DNA of 64,000 nt from Treponema ruminis (GTDB lineage: Bacteria > Spirochaetota > Spirochaetia > Treponematales > Treponemataceae): NCBI GenBank assembly GCA_017161305.1, contig CP031518.1, positions 2,831,583 to 2,895,582 on the forward strand. Direction: 5' to 3'. Shown here in pieces: positions 35,753-43,810 of the stretch. The first letter of the stretch is position 1; every line of letters begins with the position of its first letter. Under the pieces are notes generated by a model. The model searched no databases, had not been told where the DNA came from, and was given only the letters and a program-made list of their open reading frames with translations. The translations under genes were made by a program, and so were the position numbers.

Positions 35753-36465
35753 TAGTTCCTCCCAAGGATGGCGATGGCGCCTTGGGTCAGGCTTGCCGAC
35801 CGCCCTGCCATCACCGTCTCATTGAAATCATATTCCTGCCTGCTTCCCGTCTCGTCGGCAGTGTCGGAAAGGCAGCGCACGATGGCGAAGGGAATCCGGT
35901 TGACCACGCAGGCCTGCGCGACCGCGGCTCCCTCCATCTCCACGCAGAGCGGGTGAAAGGTGTCCCTGATCGCCTGTTTCCTCGCCTTCTCGCTGATGAA
36001 CTGGTCCCCGCTTGCTATCCTGCCGGCCAACATCTGCCCGCCCCATGCGCCACCGTGTTCCCGGTAGCTTTGCTGGAGGGCTTCCACCAGCTTTCCATCG
36101 GCCAGGTAGCCGTCTTTCCCCATCCCCGGCACCTGTCCCGGCTGGTAGCCGAAATAGGTGGCGTCAACGTCATGCTGGACCGCATCGGTGGAAACGACAA
36201 AATCGCCCACATGCAGGCGCGTGTCGATTGCGCCGGCAATACCGGTATTGATGATTGCGTCAACCTGGAAACGGTCGGCCAACTGCTGGACGCAGAGGGC
36301 CGCGTTGACCTTGCCGACCCCGCTCTGGACGATGACGACATCCACTCCCGCAAGGAGACCCGTGTGGAAGGTGAGTCCGTAGAGCAATTGGCTCGTTTCC
36401 TGCTGCAGCGCGGAGACCAAGTCCTTCACCTCGACGGACATGGCTCCGATGATTCCGATTTTCAT
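35752..36465 (-). CDS. mtnN: 5'-methylthioadenosine/S-adenosylhomocysteine nucleosidase
   Basis: 237 residues from the ATG at 36465 (KIGIIGAMSVE is the normal family N-terminus); an ATG at 36492 is possible but would add nine residues. It removes adenine from S-adenosylhomocysteine and methylthioadenosine. The purine and ribose site shows as LCVEMEGAAVAQAC and the catalytic acid as CLSDTADE. It sits directly before luxS, feeding S-ribosylhomocysteine to it. No clear Shine-Dalgarno precedes either start. Confidence 0.95.
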   Translation of the reverse strand: MKIGIIGAMSVEVKDLVSALQQETSQLLYGLTFHTGLLAGVDVVIVQSGVGKVNAALCVQQLADRFQVDAIINTGIAGAIDTRLHVGDFVVSTDAVQHDVDATYFGYQPGQVPGMGKDGYLADGKLVEALQQSYREHGGAWGGQMLAGRIASGDQFISEKARKQAIRDTFHPLCVEMEGAAVAQACVVNRIPFAIVRCLSDTADETGSRQEYDFNETVMAGRSASLTQGAIAILGRN

Positions 36466-36512
36466 GACAGCAAGGATACCATCCTTGCCCATCCTTGCCT
36501 AGGCGACGGGAA

Positions 36513-37088
36513 TCAGAACTTGCAGACGATGCCGATGATGGCGGCCGCGACAATGGAGAAGATGGGGTGCAGCTTCAGCTTCCGGTTCGCGAGGAAGATT
36601 CCCACACCGAGGACAATCTGTTTCCAAAGCAGCAAATCGCCGATTTGATGGGTTGCCTGAAAGGCGGGAATATTGAGGATCGCCGTCTTGGCGACATTGA
36701 TGCCGGCAACCGTGATCAGGGCGATGGAGGCGGGTCGCAGCCCGTAGAAGGCGTTCTTGACCAGCGTGCTGTCCCGGAATTTCTCCAGGAAATGGGCGAT
36801 GATCACGATGATGATGACCGAGGGAAGGACCAGGGACAAGGTAGCCCAGACGCCTCCATGGATTCCTGCGGCGAGGTAACCGGCATAGGTCGACATGTTG
36901 ATGCCGAGCGCTCCAGGGGTGGACTCGCTGATGGCGATCATGTCCGCGATGTCGGCGTGGCTGAACCAGCTGGTCTTGTCCGAGATCTCATAGAGGAAAG
37001 GAAGGGTGGCAAGCCCGCCGCCGACGGAGAAGAGTCCTGTCTTGAAGAACTCCCAGGCCAATGCGGCAAGCAGAAGGACCTGGCTCAT
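36513..37088 (-). CDS. Chromate transporter half-protein (ChrA family), second gene
   Basis: 191 residues, about six helices. FFKTGLFSVGGGLATLPFLYE and ESTPGALGINMSTYAGYLAAG are the CHR-family signature. The ATG at 37088 has GGAGGT eight bases upstream and overlaps the stop of the previous half (ATGA). Short-chain CHR proteins work as pairs of antiparallel halves, exporting chromate or a related anion; true physiological substrate is not certain. Confidence 0.92.
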   Translation of the reverse strand: MSQVLLLAALAWEFFKTGLFSVGGGLATLPFLYEISDKTSWFSHADIADMIAISESTPGALGINMSTYAGYLAAGIHGGVWATLSLVLPSVIIIVIIAHFLEKFRDSTLVKNAFYGLRPASIALITVAGINVAKTAILNIPAFQATHQIGDLLLWKQIVLGVGIFLANRKLKLHPIFSIVAAAIIGIVCKF

Positions 37089-37645
37089 TTTGCCACCTCC
37101 TTTCCCTCTTTCCCGAGGACAATCCCGAAGAAGCCGGCCAGCAGGACCAGCATGGCGGTCGGAATGGAGATGGGAAGCTGTTTGCTGAAAAGCGCCAGCA
37201 GGAAGATGGCCAGGTAGAGCAGAAAGCTCTTCAGGTCGACCACCGATTTCTTCCACAACCGCATGACCGCCTGGACAATCAGGACGCAGACGCAGACCCG
37301 GATGCCGGCGAAGGCATGTTTGACTGCCTCTAGGTCGGCGAAGTTGCGGAGAAACATGGCGATTGCCAGAATCACGATGATGGGAAAGAAGACAAACCCA
37401 AGGGTGCCGGCGACCGCGCCGGGAATGCCCTTTTTCTTATAGCCGACAAAGGTCGAGACGTTGATGGCGATGATGCCTGGGGTGCACTGGCCGATGGCGA
37501 AGTAATCCATCAGTTCCTCGGTGGTGACCCAGTGCCGGTTCTTCTCCAAGTCCTGCTGCAAAAGCGGCAGCATGGCGTAGCCGCCCCCGAAATTCACCGC
37601 TCCAATCCTGGCGAAGACGGCGAAAAGTTCGAAAAGTTCTCGCAT
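37085..37645 (-). CDS. Chromate transporter half-protein (ChrA family), first gene
   Basis: 186 residues from the ATG at 37645, with AAGGA eight bases upstream. FARIGAVNFGGGYAMLPLLQQD and GQCTPGIIAINVSTFVGYK match the N-terminal CHR signature. It is the first half of a bicistronic pair; the second starts within its stop. Divergent from a LysR-type regulator across an AT-rich region with palindromes, a classical layout for LysR control. Confidence 0.92.
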   Translation of the reverse strand: MRELFELFAVFARIGAVNFGGGYAMLPLLQQDLEKNRHWVTTEELMDYFAIGQCTPGIIAINVSTFVGYKKKGIPGAVAGTLGFVFFPIIVILAIAMFLRNFADLEAVKHAFAGIRVCVCVLIVQAVMRLWKKSVVDLKSFLLYLAIFLLALFSKQLPISIPTAMLVLLAGFFGIVLGKEGKEVAK

Positions 37646-37701
37646 TGCGTGTTCCTTATCATTGATACCGGAGGGAGTATAGCACAAGAGGTTTGTATAT
37701 G

Positions 37702-37726
37702 TATAATATTATAATAAGATAGTATC
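37702..37726. promoter_or_regulatory. AT-rich palindromes between chrA pair and lysR
   Basis: TATAATATTATA (37702-37713) is a perfect 12-base palindrome, and GATA-G-TATC (37718-37726) follows. Both lie between the divergent genes and may be the LysR binding region; the first also contains TATAAT-like boxes on both strands. Confidence 0.4.
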
Positions 37727-37752
37727 TATACTTTAAAAATATGGAGATGGCC

Positions 37753-38604
37753 ATGGAATTGCGGCAAGTCAGGTATTTTCTCACGGTGGTGGATGCTGGT
37801 TCGATCAGCGAAGGGGCAAGAAGGCTCCATATATCCCAGCCACCGCTCTCTCTGGCGATGCGGCAATTGGAGGAGGAGCTGGAGGCGCAGCTGTTCGTCC
37901 GGGGGCATAGTCATCTGACCCTGACCGAGGCGGGAAGGTCCTTCTACCAGAAAGGCCAGAACCTGGTGGAACTTGCCTCGCAGACCACCAGGGAGATCCG
38001 GGAGATGCGGAGGGAGCGGACCCTGCACCTGGGGGTGACACCGACAACGGTCCCGCTGGTCATGCCGGCACTCCAGGCGGTCAGGAACCAGGATTCCTCC
38101 ATCCGTATCGACCTGCACGACGGCTCCACGTACCAGTTGCTGGATTTGGTGGCGCGCCGCCTTGTCGACGCGGCGGTCATCCGCACCCCCTGCAGCGCCG
38201 GCAACCTGCACCAGGTAGCCATCGCCCGGGATTCCATGCTGTTCCTTTCCCCAGACGGACAGGAAAAAGGCCCTGTCCGTCTCGAGGAGCTTTCCAGGTT
38301 CCCTTTGATCCTCTACCGGCGCTACCGGGACTTCATCCTCGACGTCTTCAGCCATCATGCCGTGGAACCCAAGCTGGTGGGAGAGTGCGACGACGCGCGG
38401 ACGGCAATCAGCATGGTCCGCGCGTCCTTGGGCTGCGCGATCATTCCTTCCACCATGGGCGATGCCGCCGCGGGAACCATAGCGCGCCCGGTCGAGGCTC
38501 CGGAACTGGCCACCGAGATCCTGTTTGTCTGGGACCGGGACCTGCCGCTGGTCCTGGAAATGAAAGAGCAATTGCTTTGCATGTCCGAAGCGAAAGAGCA
38601 ATAA
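37753..38604 (+). CDS. LysR-family transcriptional regulator
   Basis: 283 residues from the ATG at 37753, six bases after GGAG; ATGs at 37741 and 37747 lie on or before that site. The N-terminal winged helix (ELRQVRYFLTVVDAGSISEGARRLHISQPPLSLAMRQLE, split here by function) is canonical. A helical linker and a periplasmic-binding-like effector domain (HLGVTPTTVPLVMPAL, LGCAIIPSTMGDAAA) follow. It is divergent from the chromate transporter pair and probably activates it; the ligand is unknown. Confidence 0.92.
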   Translation: MELRQVRYFLTVVDAGSISEGARRLHISQPPLSLAMRQLEEELEAQLFVRGHSHLTLTEAGRSFYQKGQNLVELASQTTREIREMRRERTLHLGVTPTTVPLVMPALQAVRNQDSSIRIDLHDGSTYQLLDLVARRLVDAAVIRTPCSAGNLHQVAIARDSMLFLSPDGQEKGPVRLEELSRFPLILYRRYRDFILDVFSHHAVEPKLVGECDDARTAISMVRASLGCAIIPSTMGDAAAGTIARPVEAPELATEILFVWDRDLPLVLEMKEQLLCMSEAKEQ

Positions 38605-38675
38605 GATAGGGACAAGGTCAAACATGATCAATTGACCGGCGGCCCGGAGGCAATACAATAGATTCCGAGGGTACG

Positions 38676-38897
38676 ATGAACAGAAACGTCGAGGCTTTTC
38701 TCGAGCAAATGGAGAACAACGTTGCCGTCAGGGACCGGTTCTATTCCTGCAAGGACTGGAACGAGGCATATGCGTACGCGCTCACCTTGCAACAGGGGTT
38801 CTCCCTGATGGACCTGATACGGGGTTTCTGCCAGTGCAACCAGATGGCAGGAGAATTCCGCGCCGCTCCGTGCGGGAGAGAAGTCGCCAACCATTGA
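38676..38897 (+). CDS. Nif11-like small protein
   Basis: 73 residues with GAGGG five bases before the ATG. VEAFLEQMENN, a basic/aromatic helix and AYAYALTLQQGFSLMDLIRGF match the Nif11 domain pattern (an N-terminal helix, then A-x-x-x-GF-x-L/F). In other bacteria Nif11 domains are leader peptides of ribosomally made natural products. The C-terminal tail has C-Q-C and a later cysteine but no double-glycine cleavage site, and no modification enzyme lies nearby. It may instead be a stand-alone Nif11 protein of unknown role. Assignment is by pattern only. Confidence 0.55.
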   Translation: MNRNVEAFLEQMENNVAVRDRFYSCKDWNEAYAYALTLQQGFSLMDLIRGFCQCNQMAGEFRAAPCGREVANH

Positions 38898-38901
38898 CGA
38901 C

Positions 38902-38929
38902 AAAACTCCCCTTGCCGCCGGGCAAGGGG
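38902..38929 (-). terminator. Terminator shared by the FadL and Nif11-like genes
   Basis: Nine-base arms CCCCTTGCC (38908-38916) and GGCAAGGGG (38921-38929), followed on the minus strand by AGTTTTG. It ends the FadL gene and may also stop the opposite transcript. Confidence 0.7.
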
Positions 38930-38957
38930 ATATATCTTGCAATGAAAGGGAATCGGT

Positions 38958-40178
38958 TCAGAACGCGTAGGTCGCGCTGAGCGCCATCTGGAAGACGGTC
39001 TTGTCGAGCTCGAAAGTCATGCCGCTCGCAGTGTAGTCCGTCTCCTTGTACAGGGTGTACATGGCGCCATAGGTGACGGCCAGCTGGTCCATGACCTGGT
39101 ATTCGACACCGGCCGCGAACGAAAGACTGTCCAGAACCGGACTGAGGACGTTGTTCACATCATCCTTGCTGCCCTGCTTGGAGTACAGCGTTCCCGCGCT
39201 CAGCAGGACCTTCGGCGACAATTGCCAGTCGGCACCGCAGGAGATTTCCCAGCTGTCATTCCAGTCGATGTCCTTGTCGGGGCTGAAGGCGGAGCTGACG
39301 TCGGCATGGCTGTTGAAATAGTAGTTGAAGCTGGTGGAGAGGTACAGGTTGTCCAGCAGCTGATAGCCGATGCCCGTGTTGATTTCGGACGGCAGGTCGT
39401 TGTCGAACTTGTCACCTTCCTGGATTCCGAGCATGGAGGAGAGGGCGGCCCCTTCCACGTCCGTGAACTTCATCCGCATCTTCGTGATGGTCTTGTACTG
39501 CAGGGAGAGGTCGAGCTTGCCAATCGGCTTGTAGTGCACGCCAAAGATACCGCCGACACCCCAGCCGAACGCATCATAACTCGCACCATTCAGGCCGTTG
39601 ATGGTGAGTGTCATACTCTGGGTAGCCTCGAGGAAACGGATACCGGCAGCGACGGAAAGCGTGTCGTTCCAGTTGTAGGCAAGGCCGACGGTCTCGCCGT
39701 AAGTCACGCTGGTGACTTCCAGTTCGTGGGCTGCACCCGGCAACAAGGCTTTGATCATTCCTGAGCCTTTCTTGTAATCCAGGGAACCGCCACCGGCGGC
39801 AATATGGAACGAGGCGGAAGCCGCGAAGTCGCCGAAGCGATAGACCATGTCGACGTTCGGATAGAGGATTACCGGCTTCTCGTCCTTGTACGTGGAGGTG
39901 CCGATGAAGCTCTGGGTCGCCGCATCCGACGCCTTGTGGGAATATTCCTTGAACACGAACTGGTTCCCTACCTCGGCGGAGAATTTCTGCTTCAGGAAGC
40001 CGGTCCCGGCCAGGTTGTAGAGCGCGGCCTCCGGACGGGAATCCTCGGTGTTCCGGCTCGGATTGCGCAGGTAACCGGTGCTCAGGTTGGACTTGGCGTC
40101 GATGCTGCCTGCGGAAAGGGTAGCGGCGCCAAGCATCAGGATGGCACTTGCCGCGACGAACTGCGTGCGTTTAGTCAT
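38958..40178 (-). CDS. FadL/OmpP1-family outer-membrane transporter
   Basis: 406 residues with signal peptide (cleavage near ATLSA). The mature N-terminus has SRPEAALYNLAGTGFLK, corresponding to the conserved A-x-YNPAG segment of FadL; the body alternates amphipathic strands and ends in LSATYAF. FadL proteins let hydrophobic compounds such as long-chain fatty acids or aromatics diffuse through the outer membrane. It stands alone with its own promoter and terminator, so regulation cannot be inferred from neighbours. Confidence 0.85.
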   Translation of the reverse strand: MTKRTQFVAASAILMLGAATLSAGSIDAKSNLSTGYLRNPSRNTEDSRPEAALYNLAGTGFLKQKFSAEVGNQFVFKEYSHKASDAATQSFIGTSTYKDEKPVILYPNVDMVYRFGDFAASASFHIAAGGGSLDYKKGSGMIKALLPGAAHELEVTSVTYGETVGLAYNWNDTLSVAAGIRFLEATQSMTLTINGLNGASYDAFGWGVGGIFGVHYKPIGKLDLSLQYKTITKMRMKFTDVEGAALSSMLGIQEGDKFDNDLPSEINTGIGYQLLDNLYLSTSFNYYFNSHADVSSAFSPDKDIDWNDSWEISCGADWQLSPKVLLSAGTLYSKQGSKDDVNNVLSPVLDSLSFAAGVEYQVMDQLAVTYGAMYTLYKETDYTASGMTFELDKTVFQMALSATYAF

Positions 40179-40220
40179 AACAAATCTCCATAATTTGTAA
40201 ATGTGTCAGAATCCAACCAT

Positions 40221-40249
40221 ATCATATCGCGCTGAAACATGTTTGCCAA
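40221..40249 (-). promoter_or_regulatory. Promoter of the FadL-type gene
   Basis: On the minus strand TTGGCA (40249-40244), 17 bases, TATGAT (40226-40221), with GGAG between it and the ATG at 40178. Confidence 0.7.
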
Positions 40250-40351
40250 CTGGACATAATTACATTTTTTGTCAGATTGTGTGCATACTGACTATGTGAT
40301 ATCCTGTTTATGATACCTAAAAAGGATGCATGTATTGCTATACATATAAAA

Positions 40352-40528
40352 TTATGGGTGTGACTCCGGGTTTGGGGAAGGGAAGTTGGCTTGGGCCTCC
40401 ACCTCGCGCTCCTTGGCCCGGAGAAGTTCCTCGTAGCCTCTGAGCGGGGAGAAGGGGATGAATTGTTTGGCTCGCTCCTTCCGGTCCATGCGGGGAAGCT
40501 GCTCCCAGAACCGTTCATTCGTCACCAC
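40352..40528 (-). CDS. YolD-like small protein, partner of the Y-family polymerase
   Basis: 58 residues, too short for ordinary gene calling. AGGAGG lies eight bases before a GTG at 40528, inside the last codons of the polymerase gene (14-base overlap). It reads NERFWEQLPRMDRKERAKQF, then IPFSPLRGYEELLRAKERE. The D-R/K-x-R-A-K-Q-F-x-P-F-x-x-L-x-G-Y-x-E-L pattern is that of YolD-like proteins (PF08863), which accompany UvrX/UmuC-type polymerases in Firmicutes. Function is not established; a regulatory or polymerase-accessory role is inferred. Confidence 0.78.
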   Translation of the reverse strand: MVTNERFWEQLPRMDRKERAKQFIPFSPLRGYEELLRAKEREVEAQANFPSPNPESHP

Positions 40529-41777
40529 TGCGGTGCCCTCCTATCTGGAGATTCCGCTCCCGCGTGGTCGCCCCTTGTTCCAGGTCCATGCACTTGAGGA
40601 TCGCATTTTTTCCAAAGCGCTGCTTGATGGCGAGCGATGCGAGCTGGAGCCTGCGGTCCTTTTCTTCCTGCCGCGGGTCGGAAAACAAATCGGCCTGGCT
40701 GTCCGCCTCGTCTGCCACGTCACAGAAGGCGAGGCCGATGCGGCGGATGGACATGCCGTCCGAGGTGATGCGCTTGTAGAGCCTACCCGCCGCCTCGGTA
40801 AGCAACCGGTTCGAATTGGTACGGGAGGGAAGATGCTCGCTTCCGTTGATGGTCGCGAAGGAGTGGTTCCCGAGGGAAAGGTAAAGGGCTACCGTCTCGG
40901 TCACCGAATGCTTTTCCACCAAGGAGAGGGAAAGGGTGTCGGCCATTTCCTTGACCAACAGCAGCGCCTCGGCCCGACAGTAGTCTCGGGAAAGGACTTG
41001 CGCGGTGGAGAAGGAGTGGGTCTTGGACCGGTAGGAATGGATATCCCCGATGGTGCAGCTTTCCCGTCCCCACGCATGGTCAAAGAGCAGTTCGGCATCC
41101 ACGCCGAAGGCTTCCTTCAGCCGTTTCTGGTCGCAGAGCGCGACCTGCCGCATGGTCCTGATCCCCATGTGCTCGAGGCGGGTCGCGATTCCCGGCCCGA
41201 TTTTCCAGAAATCGGAGAGCGGCTTGTGGTCCCAAAGGGTCTTGATATACCTCTCCTGATCGAGGATGCCGATGTGGTCGGAGACGTGTTTGGCGGTGAT
41301 GTCCAAGGCGATTTTGGCGAGATAGAGGTTGGTGCCGATGCCGCAGGTAGCGGTGATGCCGGTCTGTCGCAGGATGGACCGCATGATCTCGATGGCCAGC
41401 TCTTTCGCCGTCTTTCCATACAAGGACAGGTAGTGCGTCACATCCAGAAAGGCCTCGTCGATCGAGTACACCTGGATGTCTTCCTTGGCCACATAGGAAA
41501 GATAGATGCCGTAGATCCGTGCCGAATACTCCATGTAGAGCTTCATCCTCGGCTTGGCCATCACATAGCGCAGTCGCTTGGGAATCTCGAATACCCTGCA
41601 CCGGTTCCGTACTCCTTTCGCGCGCAGCGAGGGGCTGACGGCAAGGCAGATGGTCTTGTCGGTGCGGGCAGGGTCGGCGACGACCAGGTCGGCCGTCATC
41701 GGATCCAGTCCCCGCTCAACGCACTCGACCGAGGCATAGAAGGATTTCAGGTCGATGCAGAGGTAGGCATGTTCCAT
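40515..41777 (-). CDS. Y-family DNA polymerase (UmuC/DinB-like)
   Basis: 420 residues. Catalytic motifs: CIDLKSFYASVEC at the N-terminus and VYSIDEAFLDVT near residue 105 (S-I-D-E). A helix-hairpin-helix region (FWKIGPGIATRLEHMGIRTM) and a little-finger domain follow. It performs translesion synthesis. The C-terminal QADLF is a likely beta-clamp-binding motif. A YolD-like gene overlaps its end, which places it with the UvrX/UmuC type rather than plain DinB. No LexA box was recognised upstream. Confidence 0.92.
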   Translation of the reverse strand: MEHAYLCIDLKSFYASVECVERGLDPMTADLVVADPARTDKTICLAVSPSLRAKGVRNRCRVFEIPKRLRYVMAKPRMKLYMEYSARIYGIYLSYVAKEDIQVYSIDEAFLDVTHYLSLYGKTAKELAIEIMRSILRQTGITATCGIGTNLYLAKIALDITAKHVSDHIGILDQERYIKTLWDHKPLSDFWKIGPGIATRLEHMGIRTMRQVALCDQKRLKEAFGVDAELLFDHAWGRESCTIGDIHSYRSKTHSFSTAQVLSRDYCRAEALLLVKEMADTLSLSLVEKHSVTETVALYLSLGNHSFATINGSEHLPSRTNSNRLLTEAAGRLYKRITSDGMSIRRIGLAFCDVADEADSQADLFSDPRQEEKDRRLQLASLAIKQRFGKNAILKCMDLEQGATTRERNLQIGGHRSGDE

Positions 41778-41864
41778 ATGGCTACCTTATCATATGTGTA
41801 GCTGAACGACAAGTGATTGCTCCCCGCTTGAGCAAGAGGGGACGCGGGGCATAGGATTGCAGGC

Positions 41865-42014
41865 ATGGAACAGACGAAATGCGCCACCTGCCCCTACTGG
41901 GTGGCCTGTGACTGGAATGACCGGAGCGTCCCCATCGAGTACATGTGCGAGATGGAGGAGAACGGGAAACCGTGTGCGAAAGAAGGCCTTGAATCCTCTG
42001 AACCCAAGCGGTGA
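41865..42014 (+). CDS. Small cysteine-rich protein, unknown
   Basis: 49 residues, ATG to TGA. It has five cysteines: C-A-T-C-P-Y-W-V-A-C near the start, then YMC and KPC. The CxxC plus later pair could hold one zinc ion. Tryptophan and acidic residues are frequent and there is no membrane segment. Only a weak AGG site precedes the ATG, so the gene is uncertain. It is divergent from the polymerase gene. I recognise no family. Confidence 0.4.
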   Translation: MEQTKCATCPYWVACDWNDRSVPIEYMCEMEENGKPCAKEGLESSEPKR

Positions 42015-42321
42015 ACCGATAGGAAAAAGCTCGCGACACATGTTTGTGGAACGAGGCGGATGCACAAGGAATCATACGTGTTACGGTGGGGTCTAACATA
42101 AGAGTATGGGAAAGGGGACGCTGCTCGTACATTTGTACATAGTAACGACAATGATACCAAGCGGAGATACCATCCCCATAAGCGACAGTATCACGGCAAG
42201 CTTCACCGTGACCGTCCAGCTACATCGGTACGCAATCAGAGAAGGAAGGAAATCGAGACGGTGACAACCAAATGACAACATCCTCTGCCGCGAAAGCTGT
42301 ATGCAAAAGTACATTACCTTC

Positions 42322-42490
42322 CTTCCATACCCTGTCTCTTTTCAATCCAACACGAACGAAAACTCCTTTCTTTTGCAGCGAAGACATGGCTCTCTCAATG
42401 GTGCGCTTTGAAACTCCCACTTGCATCGCAAGTGTAACGATGTCATCTCTGGATTGCTGATCACCAAAGCAGCTACCGTTTGCTCTGTTT
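42322..42490 (-). pseudogene. Remnant of a winged-helix (RecG/AlbA_2-type) regulator
   Basis: Two adjoining frames on the minus strand together read TEQTVAALVISNPEMT and then DIVTLAMQVGVSKRTIERAM, followed by SSLQKKGVFVRVGLKRDRVW. This is the C-terminal helix-turn-helix seen in putative ATP-binding regulators (ISKRTIERDIKKLKEKGIIERVG style). A frameshift lies near 42443-42450 and nothing recognisable of the upstream ATPase part remains. The rest of the 42,015-42,597 interval shows no intact gene. Confidence 0.5.
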
Positions 42491-42597
42491 TATGAAAATG
42501 AACGGTATCCTGATGCCATATGCGACATCGTTATTTTCCAACCATCATTTTGTGTCGGTTTGAAAGCTGCATACCTTGTGTACTATTGCAATGCTCT

Positions 42598-42632
42598 AAA
42601 AAAACACAACCTCACGCAGGTAACGTGAGGTT
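42598..42632 (-). terminator. Terminator after tRNA-Lys
   Basis: On the minus strand nine-base arms AACCTCACG and CGTGAGGTT, then GTG and seven T residues. Confidence 0.85.
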
Positions 42633-42642
42633 GATGTACGGA

Positions 42643-42715
42643 TGAGCCGCAAAGGGATCGAACCTTTGACCCACAGATTAAGAGTCTGTTGCTCTACCAG
42701 CTGAGCTAGCGGCCC
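42643..42715 (-). tRNA. tRNA-Lys (anticodon CTT)
   Basis: 73 bases. Acceptor GGGCCGC pairs with GCGGCTC (one G-T), D-arm TAGCTCAGCTGGTAGAGCA, anticodon stem ACAGA/TCTGT with loop CTCTTAA, T-loop TTCGATC. The 3' CCA is not encoded. A terminator follows 11 bases downstream. Confidence 0.95.
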
Positions 42716-42885
42716 GCAACGACTGATTATCCTAGCGAGAGCGCGGTTCTCATGCAAGCCCCCAGGCCGAAAAATGTCATTGGTACGGAGACAGTCCCCG
42801 CTTGAAAGGCGTTTCTGGCGCGGGATGGCTTTCCTGTCCTTCCAAGTGTATAATGGAAATGGTGGCGGCACCAAGGAGCATCCCC

Positions 42886-43665
42886 ATGGCTTGTATTACC
42901 GGTTTCGAAGGAGAAGACATTGTCTTTCGCATGGACGATGGGTCGAGCAAATCCATACCGAAGACTCTTTGCGACTTCGTTCCCCAGGTGGGGATGGAGG
43001 TGGAAATCCGGGAAGAAGGGGGCCGCTTTACCCTGGTTCCTCGATCTCCGCAGCGGAAAATGGAGGAACCCGGGCATGCGGTGCCTTTGCAAAGAGGAGG
43101 GCTGAAGCGTACTGCCAAGGAACGCATTCATGGCAACATCCTGAAGTTGCTCCCCCTCTCCCTGTGCTCGATCCTTCCCATGCTTTGCTCCGCTTGGTCT
43201 CCGTTCCTCGGGTGGCTGGCCGCCCTGTTCCTGATTCCTTGCATCGAGTTGGGGTGCGTCCATATCTATCTGGCGCTTTTCGACCAGAAACGCTGGTCGC
43301 TGGATTTGCTTTCGGAAGGGTTCAAGCCGTATTGGCGGTGTGTGGGCCTTGCCTTCCTGAGGATCCTGTACATCTGCCTCTGGGGATGTCTTTTCATCAT
43401 CCCCGGCATTGTCAAGTCCATTTCCTACAGCCAGGCCTTGTACATCTTCGCCGAACATCCGGACATGGAGCCTGGCGAAGCCATCAGCGCGAGCAGGAAG
43501 ATGATGCAGGGACACAAATGGGAATTCTTCCTGTTCGCCCTTTCGTTCCTCGGGTGGTTCCTCCTGTCTCTTCTGACCTGCGGGATCCTTCTCGTCTATG
43601 TCGCTCCCTACTGGCAGGAAGCCCAAGTCGCGTTCTATCGCTCGTTGGGGCGACGGCAGAAGTGA
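42886..43665 (+). CDS. DUF975-like membrane protein with soluble N-terminal domain
   Basis: 259 residues from the ATG at 42886, with AAGGAG eight bases upstream and TATAAT at 42849-42854. The first 60 residues form a small soluble strand-rich domain (GEDIVFRMDDGSSKSIP). Helices follow, and IIPGIVKSISYSQALYIFAE, then MEPGEAISASRKMMQGHKWEFF, is the DUF975 signature. Function is unknown. It starts about 170 bases from the tRNA on the opposite strand. Confidence 0.8.
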   Translation: MACITGFEGEDIVFRMDDGSSKSIPKTLCDFVPQVGMEVEIREEGGRFTLVPRSPQRKMEEPGHAVPLQRGGLKRTAKERIHGNILKLLPLSLCSILPMLCSAWSPFLGWLAALFLIPCIELGCVHIYLALFDQKRWSLDLLSEGFKPYWRCVGLAFLRILYICLWGCLFIIPGIVKSISYSQALYIFAEHPDMEPGEAISASRKMMQGHKWEFFLFALSFLGWFLLSLLTCGILLVYVAPYWQEAQVAFYRSLGRRQK

Positions 43666-43810
43666 GTTGTTTCCGATGAGGAAAACTTCACGAATCCTCA
43701 CAAAAACCTGATTCTCTTTTGCCCGGGAAATGGATGAAGATAAAGCCAACCGGCGGATGGTGGTTCGCCATAGAAAAGACCCCAAGAAACATCTATTGAG
43801 GAGAATCACC

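Noticed and set aside
42093-42314. Hydrophobic minus-strand frame (LAVILSLMGMVSPLGIIVVTM) as a small membrane toxin
   Set aside because: No ribosome-binding site, no matching family and no antisense RNA signature; it lies in a region of decayed sequence.
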